This document shows positions 10,181 to 19,052 of a stretch of 64,000 bases of DNA, one piece after another (positions within the stretch are counted from its first letter, which is position 1; the number at the start of each line of letters is the position of its first letter). The translations under genes and the position numbers were made by a program. This stretch comes from Leptospira fluminis. GTDB taxonomy: Bacteria; Spirochaetota; Leptospiria; Leptospirales; Leptospiraceae. The notes under the pieces were generated by a model. The model did no database searches. It worked only from the letters and a program-made list of their open reading frames with translations, and was not told the origin of the DNA. The stretch is taken from NCBI RefSeq assembly GCF_004771275.1, contig NZ_RQEV01000002.1, forward strand, positions 62,001-126,000, written 5' to 3'.

Positions 10181-10974
10181 TTCACCTTTACCGTCTCTGG
10201 TTGACGGACGGTTCCGATCTGCTTGTCCAGTGCGTCTTTTTCCCGAACCATGATTTCCTGTAAGGAATCGCGAAAGGCCTCCCAAGTCTGGAATTCAGTA
10301 GGATCGAATCTCCCCACGTATTTGTATCCTACTGTCACGTTCTTCGGATCGGTCTGGTAACGAGTAATGCCGGATTTCAGCACCATCACAACAGGTATCT
10401 TATTTTCGAAAGCGATCTTGACCATTCCTTTCAGAAGCGGTTGGATCTCCTCCGAATACGAATTGTGTCCTTCGGGATAAACGATATAGGAGGTTGTGTT
10501 CAAACCTTTCAATAGGTTTCGCACCGAAACCGCGATGGTCGTCGCCTTGGAGGATTCGAATACCTGGGATCCCATCGCTTTCATCCACCAATACGCGACC
10601 AGGGTCTTCTTGATCACCTGGTTTGCAAGATAGGGTTTGTTTACGACTAGACAATCATAGGGAAAATCGATCTCGTTCACATGATTCAAAAAAATCATAT
10701 GCCCGGTTTCCGGAATCGGAATTTCATTCGTAAAAATCAGGTTCGTGTTAGTCATCTTACGCACCGCTGCGCCCCAGGTCTTGGATCCTTTTAGGAACGA
10801 TGCATATTGCTTGGAACGATTTCCGGATAAAGAGTAAAAGATTCCTTTGATCATGGAAGGGAAAGCGGTGGTCAGTACCAACCGAACGGTGATCACGTAA
10901 GTGCGGACAACCAGTTTCCTGTATTCCTTAGAGAATCGACCCAGCCGACTTTCCATAAACTTGAATGGATTCAT
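10177..10974 (-). CDS. 1-acyl-sn-glycerol-3-phosphate acyltransferase (PlsC-like)
   Basis: A 265-aa membrane-associated acyltransferase. The family's catalytic HX4D motif is His98-Asp103 (NHVNEIDFPYD), and the second signature, YPEGHNS with Pro-Glu-Gly at 167-169, is also seen. These residues transfer an acyl chain to lysophosphatidate in phospholipid synthesis. A hydrophobic N-terminal segment around residues 25-45 should anchor it to the inner membrane. It is the first gene of the operon continuing into the biotin carboxylase (GTGA overlap), so lipid synthesis genes are clustered. The motif spacing is right, but the substrate could be another lysophospholipid. Confidence 0.85.
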   Translation of the reverse strand: MNPFKFMESRLGRFSKEYRKLVVRTYVITVRLVLTTAFPSMIKGIFYSLSGNRSKQYASFLKGSKTWGAAVRKMTNTNLIFTNEIPIPETGHMIFLNHVNEIDFPYDCLVVNKPYLANQVIKKTLVAYWWMKAMGSQVFESSKATTIAVSVRNLLKGLNTTSYIVYPEGHNSYSEEIQPLLKGMVKIAFENKIPVVMVLKSGITRYQTDPKNVTVGYKYVGRFDPTEFQTWEAFRDSLQEIMVREKDALDKQIGTVRQPETVKVK

Positions 10975-11106
10975 GCAAGGCTATGCTCTCGGAACGGACG
11001 CCGCGTGAAAAGTACTTTATGAACGTCCGAAAATTCCGGGGATCGGTTCGGATCCGAAATCGTAATATTCGATCCGATACGTTGCTTAACGAACGCCATT
11101 CAGCGA

Positions 11107-11139
11107 AGTCCTTTCCTCCGGAAAGAGAAGGAAAGGACT
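11107..11139 (-). terminator. Stem-loop after the helical periplasmic protein gene
   Basis: A perfect 11-bp inverted repeat (AGTCCTTTCCT / AGGAAAGGACT) lies 9 bp past the stop of the minus-strand gene ending at 11148. It lacks a U-tract, like the stem-loops at 2573 and 50025. Confidence 0.55.
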
Positions 11140-11147
11140 CTAGAAAA

Positions 11148-12275
11148 TCATTTGTTTTGGCCGGCTGCCTGGTTCGCTTTTGTCTTGTTCGGAGGAACTT
11201 TATCCCCTAAGAGTGCCTTCCTCTTTTCGAAGTCCCACTTGAGGTACAATCGGTTCGCGATCTCGTCGTCAAATACCCGACCGAGTACGTCCACCGCATC
11301 GCGACGGTATTCGTCGGGAATCCGCTTGTCGAAGACGGGGCTCATTCTTGCATCCAAACGGACCAGAGGGTTCTGCGTGAAGTCGTACGTGATCCCCTCG
11401 ATGGAAACCACTTCCGCAGGAGTGATTTCTCCGTATTCGTTCCGAAGCTCTTCCGACTTAGCGTCCGATCTTTGGATGAAATAATTGTCGTACGGGTATT
11501 TCAGTTTGAATATGTTGATCGCATTCGCTCTCGCGTCCCTGCAGAGGTTGATTGCCGCAAGATACTGTTCGATCCGGAATTTCCGGTGTACAGGCTGCAG
11601 CTTCTGGTGTTTTTCCAGATGCTTCTCTATCTTGAGAGCATTGTTTCTGGTTTCCTTGGCTTCGCCTAGGAAGTGGTATCCCAACTCCATATTCTTTTCA
11701 ATGACATACTTGCTGGTAACGTAATGATACTCGCGCGGGTTGTACATCCTTCTGAAAAAAGGAGCCTCGCGATTTTCCTTAATGTCCGCCCTAGCGTAAC
11801 TTCCCGTTCCGTATTCCACGGCAATATCCACCAAGGCCCTGTCTTGCGGATTGCTAGGATTCTTTTTTTCTAGGGCCGTCTTCAGGATCTCTTCCGTGCG
11901 CTCCACGTATGTCTGGGAAATCTCCTCCAGAAGAATTTCCATCCCGAGTTGGGCTTCCAGGAAACGTCTGTAGGAATTCACATGATTTCCTTCGAAGAAA
12001 TACAGCAATCCTTCCTGATAGAGTCGTTTTAATTCCTTGTATTTCGCAAGGCGATCCCCGTCTCCCTGTTGCTGAGCCCCGGCTGTAGGTTGTTGGCCCT
12101 GCTGGTTCTGCGCGTTTTTAGGGTCTCCGGGGTAATTTTTTACGATCGGCTCTATCTCCCGTAAATACGTTAGTAGTTCGACCCGTTTCTTATATGCCTT
12201 CATCGATACGGCTTCGCCGTGGAGGATTGCGGGCGCGACAAACATCGCGATCGTGAAAACGAGAAGTTTCTTCAT
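11148..12275 (-). CDS. Secreted all-helical protein of unknown function
   Basis: A 375-aa protein with a clear signal peptide (MKKLLVFTIAMFVAPAILHG) and no lipobox, so probably periplasmic. A Gln-rich low-complexity stretch around residues 52-72 separates a short N-terminal helix from a long, almost purely helical and highly charged region, ending in a Lys/Asn/Gln-rich tail. I recognise no catalytic motif. A secreted helical protein with a disordered N-terminal segment recalls the Leptospira-specific flagellar coiling proteins (FcpA group), but I cannot confirm that from memory and do not assign the symbol. The gene stands alone, divergent from the DUF2225 gene, with a strong stem-loop after the stop. 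The AAGGT ahead of the ATG is an acceptable ribosome site. Confidence 0.65.
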   Translation of the reverse strand: MKKLLVFTIAMFVAPAILHGEAVSMKAYKKRVELLTYLREIEPIVKNYPGDPKNAQNQQGQQPTAGAQQQGDGDRLAKYKELKRLYQEGLLYFFEGNHVNSYRRFLEAQLGMEILLEEISQTYVERTEEILKTALEKKNPSNPQDRALVDIAVEYGTGSYARADIKENREAPFFRRMYNPREYHYVTSKYVIEKNMELGYHFLGEAKETRNNALKIEKHLEKHQKLQPVHRKFRIEQYLAAINLCRDARANAINIFKLKYPYDNYFIQRSDAKSEELRNEYGEITPAEVVSIEGITYDFTQNPLVRLDARMSPVFDKRIPDEYRRDAVDVLGRVFDDEIANRLYLKWDFEKRKALLGDKVPPNKTKANQAAGQNK

Positions 12276-12364
12276 TGGCGGACCTTTTCTTTACTATCTC
12301 CCATCGGAGACCGGGTTCAACCCGAAAATCGTGCTTTTCTTCTTAGTCTATCGGTTAGAATACG

Positions 12365-13294
12365 GTGAGAATTGACGCTTCCGGAGGGATTTTTCCGGAA
12401 ATTCTCCTACAAATGACGGCAACAGCACTCGCACAAGGTAAGAAGATCTCCTTTCGGAACAAAGAAGACACGGTATGCCCTGTCTGTAGCGAGGTTCACC
12501 AAAGGGAGAGTATGTTCCAGGGGGGAGGCCGACTTATTGCCGGACGTTTAACCCAGGAATTGCGCCGTCTCTACGAAAAAAACAAGAAATTCGGCCGAGT
12601 CAATCCGAACGATTATATTCTCTCCGTATGTCCTCGGTGCCTATACACCGCGTTTCCCAAAGACTGGTCCATCCTGGATGCGGAAGAAAACGGAAAATTG
12701 CGGGAAAGCGTAGACAATCGTAGAAAGAATATGGAACTCATTTTGGGTCCCTTGGACTTTTACCAGGATAGGAACCTAGTTTTAGGGTCCGCTTCCTATT
12801 TGTTGGCCATCGAATGCTACCAAGTCCGAAAGGGAACCGTGGCTCCCACCCCCAAAAAAGCGGTCTGTGCCATCCGTGGGGCCTGGTACTTCGACGATCT
12901 GCATACGGAATTTCCGGAAATCGGCTTCGATAAGATCCGGGACCTTCTCTACCAAAAATCGGCGGGCTGGTATACGGATACCATGGAAATCATGCAATCC
13001 GGTTCCGAGCCTGTGGATGCTGCCTCGTACCTTCTCGGGCCGGATACCGACAAGAACTGGGGCTTTGACGGTGTGATTTATCTTTCCGCATACCTTACCA
13101 TGAAATTCAAGGATGAGCTGGCTTCGGACCCGCAATCCAAATTGAATCTACTAGTCCGCGCCAAACGGACCCTGTCCCGCTTGTACGGTTCAGGAAAGGC
13201 TTCGAAATCCAAACCATCCGTCATCATCGATATGGCCAAAGAGCTCTACGATAGTTACAATAAGATCATCGACGAGATGGGAGGGGAAAAATAA
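12365..13294 (+). CDS. DUF2225 domain protein
   Basis: A 309-aa cytoplasmic protein with two zinc-binding-like Cys pairs, CPVC (residues 38-41) and CPRC (88-91). These fit the DUF2225 family, found in Firmicutes and spirochaetes, whose function is unknown. The remainder is helical with TPR-like character (ASYLLAIECYQ, LLVRAKRTLSRLYGSG). The frame opens with GTG at 12365; an in-frame ATG at 12413 (residue 17) is an equally possible start, and neither has a strong ribosome site. It is followed after 44 bp by truA on the same strand, so the two may be co-transcribed. Confidence 0.75.
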   Translation: MRIDASGGIFPEILLQMTATALAQGKKISFRNKEDTVCPVCSEVHQRESMFQGGGRLIAGRLTQELRRLYEKNKKFGRVNPNDYILSVCPRCLYTAFPKDWSILDAEENGKLRESVDNRRKNMELILGPLDFYQDRNLVLGSASYLLAIECYQVRKGTVAPTPKKAVCAIRGAWYFDDLHTEFPEIGFDKIRDLLYQKSAGWYTDTMEIMQSGSEPVDAASYLLGPDTDKNWGFDGVIYLSAYLTMKFKDELASDPQSKLNLLVRAKRTLSRLYGSGKASKSKPSVIIDMAKELYDSYNKIIDEMGGEK

Positions 13295-13338
13295 CCCTCT
13301 TCTTCTTCCACCTTCTATTCTTTTCGGGGCAGTAATCC

Positions 13339-14175
13339 ATGACGAAGGAGGAAGCCGCGAAGGAAAATTATGCCCTCCTGGTGGAATACGACGGGGGTTG
13401 TTTTTACGGTTACCAAAGCCAGAGACAATCCCCCACCGTCCAAGAGGAAATCGAAAAAGCGCTCTCCGTCCTGTTGCGGGAACCCGTTCGGATCTACGGC
13501 GCAGGACGTACGGACACCGGAGTGCACGGGAAGGGAATGATCGTGAACTTCCGGACAAAATTTCCGATTTCCGAGCCTTCCCGTTTTTTACTCGGAATCA
13601 ATGCACTTACAGACCGCGGTCTTTCCGTCCAAGGAATCCGCTCCGTTCCGGAATCCTTCCATTCCCAATTTTCCTGTACCGCAAGAGAGTACGAGTACTT
13701 GCTGTTGAATTCCCGTTTTCCGCAACCGGTTTGGAAAAACCGCGCCTTTTGGTCCCAACATCGGATTGACGTTTCCCGCTTACGGCAAGAACTGGAACTA
13801 TTAAAAGGCGAACATGATTTTCGGAGTTTGGCAAAAGCCAATTCCATGAGGAACCGAAAAAGCACGGTACGGGTCATCTATGATGCAAGCCTGAAGGAAA
13901 ATCGGGAAGAACCCGGATTGTTTCGATTGCGTATCAAGGCAAACGGTTTCCTACATAACATGATTCGAATCCTTACCGGCACTTTATTTGAAATCGCCAT
14001 AGGCAAGCGGAAAGAGACGAATATATTGGAAATCTTATCCTCTAAAAATCGTACCATCGCCGGAATGACTCTTCCGGCTTACGGCCTCTACTTTCTGCGA
14101 GCGTATTACGATTCTTTTCCGCAAATCGATTCCTTGTACGAGGAGCGGGACACGTTCGGAGGAATTCCTTGGTAA
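13339..14175 (+). CDS. truA: tRNA pseudouridine(38-40) synthase
   Basis: TruA isomerises uridines 38-40 in the tRNA anticodon stem-loop. The catalytic Asp59 sits in the invariant GAGRTDTGVHG motif (residues 54-64). Other family blocks are YDGGCFYGYQSQ near the start, RARE-like CTAREYEYLL, and the C-terminal FLHNMIRILTGTL. The length of 278 aa is slightly above the E. coli enzyme. The ATG at 13339 lies downstream of a GGGGC purine patch. The stop overlaps the start of the next gene, which encodes an exported barrel; this coupling of a tRNA enzyme to a surface protein looks incidental and not functional. Confidence 0.93.
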   Translation: MTKEEAAKENYALLVEYDGGCFYGYQSQRQSPTVQEEIEKALSVLLREPVRIYGAGRTDTGVHGKGMIVNFRTKFPISEPSRFLLGINALTDRGLSVQGIRSVPESFHSQFSCTAREYEYLLLNSRFPQPVWKNRAFWSQHRIDVSRLRQELELLKGEHDFRSLAKANSMRNRKSTVRVIYDASLKENREEPGLFRLRIKANGFLHNMIRILTGTLFEIAIGKRKETNILEILSSKNRTIAGMTLPAYGLYFLRAYYDSFPQIDSLYEERDTFGGIPW

Positions 14176-14999
14176 AGCGATTCCTTCCTCTTGCCTTTTT
14201 GGCCTTCCCTTGGTCCGGAATCCTAGCCGTTCCCGACCAACTCGGCAAACGAGCCCTGAATTATTTGGGAGGGGCCTCCGTACCTGGCACTTGGAATTTG
14301 CCGAAAGTAGGCAACTCCTTTCGGAACGGGGAGCTTGTCGCCCAGGGGGGAAGCCTTCCTTCTTCCGGACTAGTCCGTTCCAACCGAAACGAGCCGACGG
14401 GGGAAGAGGACGAGGAAGAAGAAGGAGCGGACAAACCTAGCTTCTTCGATAATAGAAAAGCGGAAATCGGCTTTTGGATGGGGGCTTCGAATCCATTTCC
14501 GGGGAGCGTTTCCCAATCCGTTTTGAATACCACTTTGGGCGCCGGTTTGTTTTTACGTGTTCCTTGGCCTTGGATTTTTTATTTGGAATTCGGAGCTTCC
14601 TACGCGAACTATCTTTCCCGCTCCGAAAGGGCCCTGACTACGATTCCCACGTACGGGGCGCTGGTATACAAACTTCCCTTCGAGATCCCCATCAATTTCT
14701 TGGTAAAAGCGGGAGGAGGAGAATCCTTCGTAGTAGCCAGACCCGCGAATACGTCCCGCTGGGACAAAACCATTTACGCAGGTTTTGAAGCCAGCTTCAT
14801 CGCGGGAAAAAAAGTCAGAATCGGAATCCGGGTGGATTATTATAAGATCCTCGAAACGGATCTCGAACCTCCCAGCGCCGCAAAGTACAATAATTATATC
14901 GGCCCCACGGAAGATTATAGATTGAGCAACCCGGCCAACTATAATAGGGTAAATACGGAATTTTTCAACTTCGGGTTAATGCTGAGTATGTTCCTATGA
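14169..14999 (+). CDS. Outer-membrane beta-barrel protein, unknown function
   Basis: A 276-aa exported protein. It begins with TTG at 14169, inside the last codons of truA, and then has a signal peptide (MVKRFLPLAFLAFPWSGILA). After an acidic Glu/Asp-rich linker around residues 76-90, the sequence from about 95 to 276 alternates in the way of transmembrane beta-strands (AEIGFWMGASNPF, AGLFLRVPWPWIFYLEFG, KVRIGIRVDYYKI). It ends in LSMFL, a plausible barrel-insertion signal. The start is not certain, but no ATG with a signal peptide is available. The ATGA overlap with the lipoprotein gene at 14996 suggests the two products work together in the outer membrane. No family name could be given. Confidence 0.6.
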   Translation: MVKRFLPLAFLAFPWSGILAVPDQLGKRALNYLGGASVPGTWNLPKVGNSFRNGELVAQGGSLPSSGLVRSNRNEPTGEEDEEEEGADKPSFFDNRKAEIGFWMGASNPFPGSVSQSVLNTTLGAGLFLRVPWPWIFYLEFGASYANYLSRSERALTTIPTYGALVYKLPFEIPINFLVKAGGGESFVVARPANTSRWDKTIYAGFEASFIAGKKVRIGIRVDYYKILETDLEPPSAAKYNNYIGPTEDYRLSNPANYNRVNTEFFNFGLMLSMFL

Positions 15000-16297
15000 T
15001 TCGAAACGTTTACGGTATCTTACTTCTATTTCCGCTTTGGATCGGCTGCCGTGTGGGCGCTTGGCACGGACACCAAACCAGCGATCCGGTCATCAGCACT
15101 CTATTTAACCAGAGAATGCTTCTTTTATTAAAAGCGACGTACGCCACCGACAATCCGTTGAATTTTACGGATTACAATAACGGCACCGGTGCACTTTACT
15201 TAGACAACCAGGGAGCTACGGGAGTGGGCGACCCGACCCTCAACCTAAGTGGGATTCCTTCCGCAGCAAACCTGCCGATCTATCTGGACGTCGGAGAGAT
15301 TCGGATTTCCTCTAAGTACAAGGACGGATTGGGAAATCTGTCTCAGATCACGACCGCGGCCAAATCCAAATCCTTCTGGGATTTTATAGCGCCGAACCGG
15401 GAAGTGTACTGTACGACGGCCTATACTCTGAACTCGAATACATGCCAGCAGCAAAACGGATTCGTCAAGATGCAGCAGCTTTTTGACGGAGAAGGGGCAC
15501 AATATCCTTCCAACGACCCGACCCAAGGTGTGGATTGGTTCTATCCGAGCCAATACTATTATACCGGTGTTTTTTTGCGTAACCTAGTCACCGGTTGGGG
15601 AGTTCTTCCCGGCGTGGATCTGACCACCATCACTTTCTTTGACAACTACGGAATCAACGGATTCAATATCGTACCCTACAATGCCTATGTTCCCGGGACG
15701 GTAAATTATGCGACTACTCCTCTGATATTCCCCGTCCTCTATTCTATGGGACCGGACGAGGGAGGTCCGATCGGAAACGGAGATATGGAATTCCGTTCCG
15801 GATACGAACCGTATATTCTCGAAGTCCGGATGAATCTTAAGGAAAACTTAATGGTTCATTCCATTTTCGCGGCGGACGGAGTGACGACCGCCCAGACGAT
15901 GGTGGGAATCAGCGACTGGAAATACGACCATCAGGGACAAATAGATATAGGAGGAAACCTGCTCCTCCGTTCCCGTACGATCTATCCGAGTTCCGCTTCC
16001 AAGCTGCTCATTTACGGAGGCAGCGGATCCAAAGTGCATTATTACGGAATTTTTAGGGATACGGAAATCAACCTTCTTTCCAAACTTCCGTTGATCGCAT
16101 CCCCCGCCCTATCCGGCGCCACTCCGATCAAATACATCATGCCGGGACAATACCAATTGGTATGTCTACAGGACACCACAAATGTGACGGACGGAGTCTT
16201 GGACGGATTTCCGGATACGATCGTACGCCAGATCAATTTTTCCGTTCCCGAAAACGGAAACGGAAACTCTATGGCGGTTTCCCTGAGCTGTCCTTAA
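14996..16297 (+). CDS. Predicted lipoprotein, unknown function
   Basis: A 433-aa protein with a short signal segment and a lipobox-like LWIGC placing the lipidated Cys at residue 18. The mature part is rich in Asn, Gly and Tyr, with beta-type alternation and several short Cys-containing loops (YCTTAYTLNSNTC), typical of surface lipoproteins of Leptospira. It starts with an ATGA overlap on the upstream barrel gene and converges with the PfkB kinase gene 3 bp downstream. No enzymatic motif is visible. The likely role is as partner of the barrel encoded just before it. Confidence 0.65.
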   Translation: MIRNVYGILLLFPLWIGCRVGAWHGHQTSDPVISTLFNQRMLLLLKATYATDNPLNFTDYNNGTGALYLDNQGATGVGDPTLNLSGIPSAANLPIYLDVGEIRISSKYKDGLGNLSQITTAAKSKSFWDFIAPNREVYCTTAYTLNSNTCQQQNGFVKMQQLFDGEGAQYPSNDPTQGVDWFYPSQYYYTGVFLRNLVTGWGVLPGVDLTTITFFDNYGINGFNIVPYNAYVPGTVNYATTPLIFPVLYSMGPDEGGPIGNGDMEFRSGYEPYILEVRMNLKENLMVHSIFAADGVTTAQTMVGISDWKYDHQGQIDIGGNLLLRSRTIYPSSASKLLIYGGSGSKVHYYGIFRDTEINLLSKLPLIASPALSGATPIKYIMPGQYQLVCLQDTTNVTDGVLDGFPDTIVRQINFSVPENGNGNSMAVSLSCP

Positions 16298-16300
16298 ATT

Positions 16301-17296
16301 TCAGGCCTTTCCTAAAATCTCTTCCTGACGACCCATTAACCGAACGCTTAACCTAGGGCCGATTTCCTGAACGATCCGTGAGGCCACGTAGTTTCCCCAT
16401 TTTGTCGATCTTTCCAGGGAAAATCCCTGCGCTAAGCCGTAAAGTGCCCCCGCCGCAAAACTATCCCCGGCCCCGGTCGTATCCAGAAGCTTTTGAACGG
16501 AGAATCCGGTAACATGACGGATATTCCCTTTTTCCGACACGAATGCTCCGTTGGAACTGTCGGTCATGAAGACAGTCGGACAAAGGGAAGACACGAATTT
16601 TATCGCGTCTTCCTTGGATTCCGTTCCGGCCAAGGCCTTTGCCTCTTCCACATTACAAAAAACGAAATCGCAATAATCCTTGGTCAAACGTATGAAATCC
16701 TCTCTGGAGCGATGAACGCAAAAAGGATCGCTGTAAGTGAAGGCGACTTTTACGCCCGATTTTCTGGCTTCTTCCATTGTTAGGACGCAGGCCTGCTTGG
16801 TGGAAGGAATATCCCAGAGATATCCTTCCAAGTATGCATAAGAGGAGGCCTTCAATCTCTCCAAGTCTATATCCGCGACCGTCAGAGTGGAGGAAATGCC
16901 CAGGTGAGTCAGCATCGTACGCTCCGCGTCGGGAGTGGTTAGGATCACGCAGGTTCCGGTATGCCCTTCCGATACCGGGGGAACTTCGAATAGGATCCCC
17001 GCATTTTCCATATCCTTTTTATAAAATTCTCCGTAGGTGTCGGAACTCACTTTTCCGGTATAAGTCCCGGTTCCTCCTGAATTCGCTAGCGCGATCATGG
17101 TATTCGCCGCGCTCCCTCCGGATCTCAACTCCTTCTTATGCCCTTCCAAAGCGGTCAGAACCGTACCCTGCGTTTCCGAATCCACCAAGGTCATGATTCC
17201 TTTGGTCCAGCCCATTTTTTTTAGGAAGGAATCCTCGGTTAGTACGAGGATGTCCACAAGGGCGTTTCCCACTCCGAATACGTCGTAATGCCTCAT
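16301..17296 (-). CDS. PfkB-family kinase, probably adenosine kinase
   Basis: A 331-aa sugar/nucleoside kinase of the ribokinase (PfkB) superfamily. The C-terminal anion-hole signature DTTGAGDSFAAG is intact, with Asp278 as catalytic base and Gly-Ala-Gly at 275-277. The N-terminal pattern GVGNALVDILV and the SGGSAANTMIALANSGG block (residues 59-75) are those of adenosine-kinase-like bacterial members, which phosphorylate adenosine to AMP. Other PfkB substrates cannot be excluded. It follows prmA on the same strand after an 81-bp gap and may belong to the tonB-like-prsW-prmA unit. Confidence 0.85.
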   Translation of the reverse strand: MRHYDVFGVGNALVDILVLTEDSFLKKMGWTKGIMTLVDSETQGTVLTALEGHKKELRSGGSAANTMIALANSGGTGTYTGKVSSDTYGEFYKKDMENAGILFEVPPVSEGHTGTCVILTTPDAERTMLTHLGISSTLTVADIDLERLKASSYAYLEGYLWDIPSTKQACVLTMEEARKSGVKVAFTYSDPFCVHRSREDFIRLTKDYCDFVFCNVEEAKALAGTESKEDAIKFVSSLCPTVFMTDSSNGAFVSEKGNIRHVTGFSVQKLLDTTGAGDSFAAGALYGLAQGFSLERSTKWGNYVASRIVQEIGPRLSVRLMGRQEEILGKA

Positions 17297-17377
17297 TTCA
17301 ATCTCCAGATCAGATAAATATTATAAAAACGGAATTTAGTTGCGACGAAGATCCGACTCTCCGACCGCAGGACGATC

Positions 17378-18289
17378 TTACGCGGCTCCCCTCTTCCATT
17401 CCACCAATTCCCAACCGTTCCAGGAAGTCTCGAACAACAAGCCGCCTCCCACGATATGAGAAAGCAATTCTAGGAATTCCGCTTTCCTCTCCGTGATCAC
17501 TCCGCTGAAAAGAAAATGGTCCGTATTTAGCGCCGCAATCTTATCCATATTTGCCCTTAAAACCGCAAACGTGATATTGGCGATACATAGATCGAATCGA
17601 CCCTCTACGACGAGAGGATGATCGAATCCCCCTTCTTCCACCCTCAGTTTCGTTTCCGGAATTCCGTTCTCGTCGCGGTTGAATAGAGAAGAGCGCACCG
17701 CATTCGGATCTATGTCCACCGCTAGAATTTCGGAGGCTCCGAGCTTGGAGGCGGCGACCGATAAAATCCCAGAACCCGCCCCGATATCTACGACCTTTTT
17801 TCCGGGAATCTCCAGACTTCCCAATCTGGACAGAACGAGCCGTGTCGTTTCATGGTGCCCGGTTCCGAAGGCCAATCCCGGATTGATATAGATCGGAACT
17901 CCCTCCGCAGGATTCGTCTTTGCCTGCTCCCAGGATTCCTTTTCCCAAGTCGGAACCACCCAAAAAACTCCGATCGAAAAAGGCTTATAGAATTCCTTGT
18001 ACGCTTCCTCGTATTCCTTGGTTTCGATCCATCTGGATTCCGCAAAGGAATCTTCCGGTGCCTTCGCCTTTAGATAGACCCAGATCTTAGCTTCGGAAGC
18101 CGAGTCATCCTCCGCCAAATACACTCGGATCGGAGTGTTATCCGAAATGATCGCTTCTCCGGATTTTCTGGGTTCTTCCCGATCGAATAGGATTTCATAA
18201 AAACCCGCGACCTGCCATTCCTCCAAAAGGGAGGAAAATTCCTCCGCAAATTCCTTGGGTATGGATACCTTGATTTCCTTATACTTCAC
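17378..18289 (-). CDS. prmA: Ribosomal protein L11 methyltransferase
   Basis: PrmA trimethylates ribosomal protein L11 using S-adenosylmethionine. The SAM-binding motif I is VVDIGAGSGILSVAASKLGA, followed by LAVDIDPNAV. The family-typical INPGLAFGTGHHETTRL block precedes it, and the IANITFAVL motif follows. The N-terminal about 120 residues match the L11-recognition domain, and 303 aa is normal. The GTG start at 18289 lies within the end of prsW (11-bp overlap), so translation is probably coupled. Confidence 0.92.
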   Translation of the reverse strand: MKYKEIKVSIPKEFAEEFSSLLEEWQVAGFYEILFDREEPRKSGEAIISDNTPIRVYLAEDDSASEAKIWVYLKAKAPEDSFAESRWIETKEYEEAYKEFYKPFSIGVFWVVPTWEKESWEQAKTNPAEGVPIYINPGLAFGTGHHETTRLVLSRLGSLEIPGKKVVDIGAGSGILSVAASKLGASEILAVDIDPNAVRSSLFNRDENGIPETKLRVEEGGFDHPLVVEGRFDLCIANITFAVLRANMDKIAALNTDHFLFSGVITERKAEFLELLSHIVGGGLLFETSWNGWELVEWKRGAA

Positions 18290-19052
18290 CCGACCGTCCC
18301 GGAGAAAGATTGGGAAGAGAAGACTCCCCTTCCCGTATGATTTCGGCGTCCAAGGGAACCAAAAATTTCCTGCGATCTCTTACGATCCAAACCCAGATTC
18401 CGACGAACAACGCCGTCGCGATCCAGGAACCGAAACGACCGTTCGGAAGCACGAAAAAGTCGAAGAGCCCGTGCTGTACTACCGCCAGAACGAAGGCGTA
18501 TCCTAGATACTTTGCCTTTTCTCCCCTTTCCTTGAAATTGCTCTTAAATAAAAATAGGGAAAAGCAAAGATTGATCAACAGGTGTGCGTTCGTGGACTTT
18601 AACGTTCTCGCGATAAAGGTGGCGACCCGATCGTGTTCGTTCGCGGATTTGATATAATGGTAATTTTCCACTCCGGCAAATCCGAGCGCCACAAAACCTC
18701 CGATCAGGAATACTTCGGGCAAAAAACGCTTCGTCTTGCGATCGAAGGAAATTATATAAGAAAAAATTAATATTAAAGCGGACTTGCACGCCTCTTCCAT
18801 CATCCCTGCCTGTACGAAAGCGATGTGTAGCGTCTGGGACAGGATGGAACTGGAAGTTTTCTTTCCGGGTACGGGAACGTTCGGCCAAAACCAGGAATTT
18901 AATTGCAATACGAGTTCAGTGGAAAGCCATCCTAAAAGAACTGCGCCGACAACGGTGAGAAATAATTTCTGTACGGAAATTTTGGGATGAATATAGACCA
19001 GAACGAAAGCCCAAGGAAAAACGCTCAGGAGGGAAAGTAATTCTACGCTCAC
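18279..19052 (-). CDS. PrsW-family intramembrane metalloprotease
   Basis: A 257-aa polytopic membrane protein with the PrsW/CAAX-like protease motifs in order: Glu86-Glu87 in MMEEACKS, the GVENYHY motif (Glu129-Asn130), His157 in NAHLLIN and His194 in QHGLFDFF. The family's founder cleaves the anti-sigma factor RsiW in Bacillus; here the substrate is unknown. The GTG start at 19052 overlaps the stop of the upstream TonB-like gene as GTGA, and its end overlaps prmA. No anti-sigma gene is adjacent, so the polytopic TonB-like protein is the closest candidate partner. Confidence 0.85.
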   Translation of the reverse strand: MSVELLSLLSVFPWAFVLVYIHPKISVQKLFLTVVGAVLLGWLSTELVLQLNSWFWPNVPVPGKKTSSSILSQTLHIAFVQAGMMEEACKSALILIFSYIISFDRKTKRFLPEVFLIGGFVALGFAGVENYHYIKSANEHDRVATFIARTLKSTNAHLLINLCFSLFLFKSNFKERGEKAKYLGYAFVLAVVQHGLFDFFVLPNGRFGSWIATALFVGIWVWIVRDRRKFLVPLDAEIIREGESSLPNLSPGRSGEV

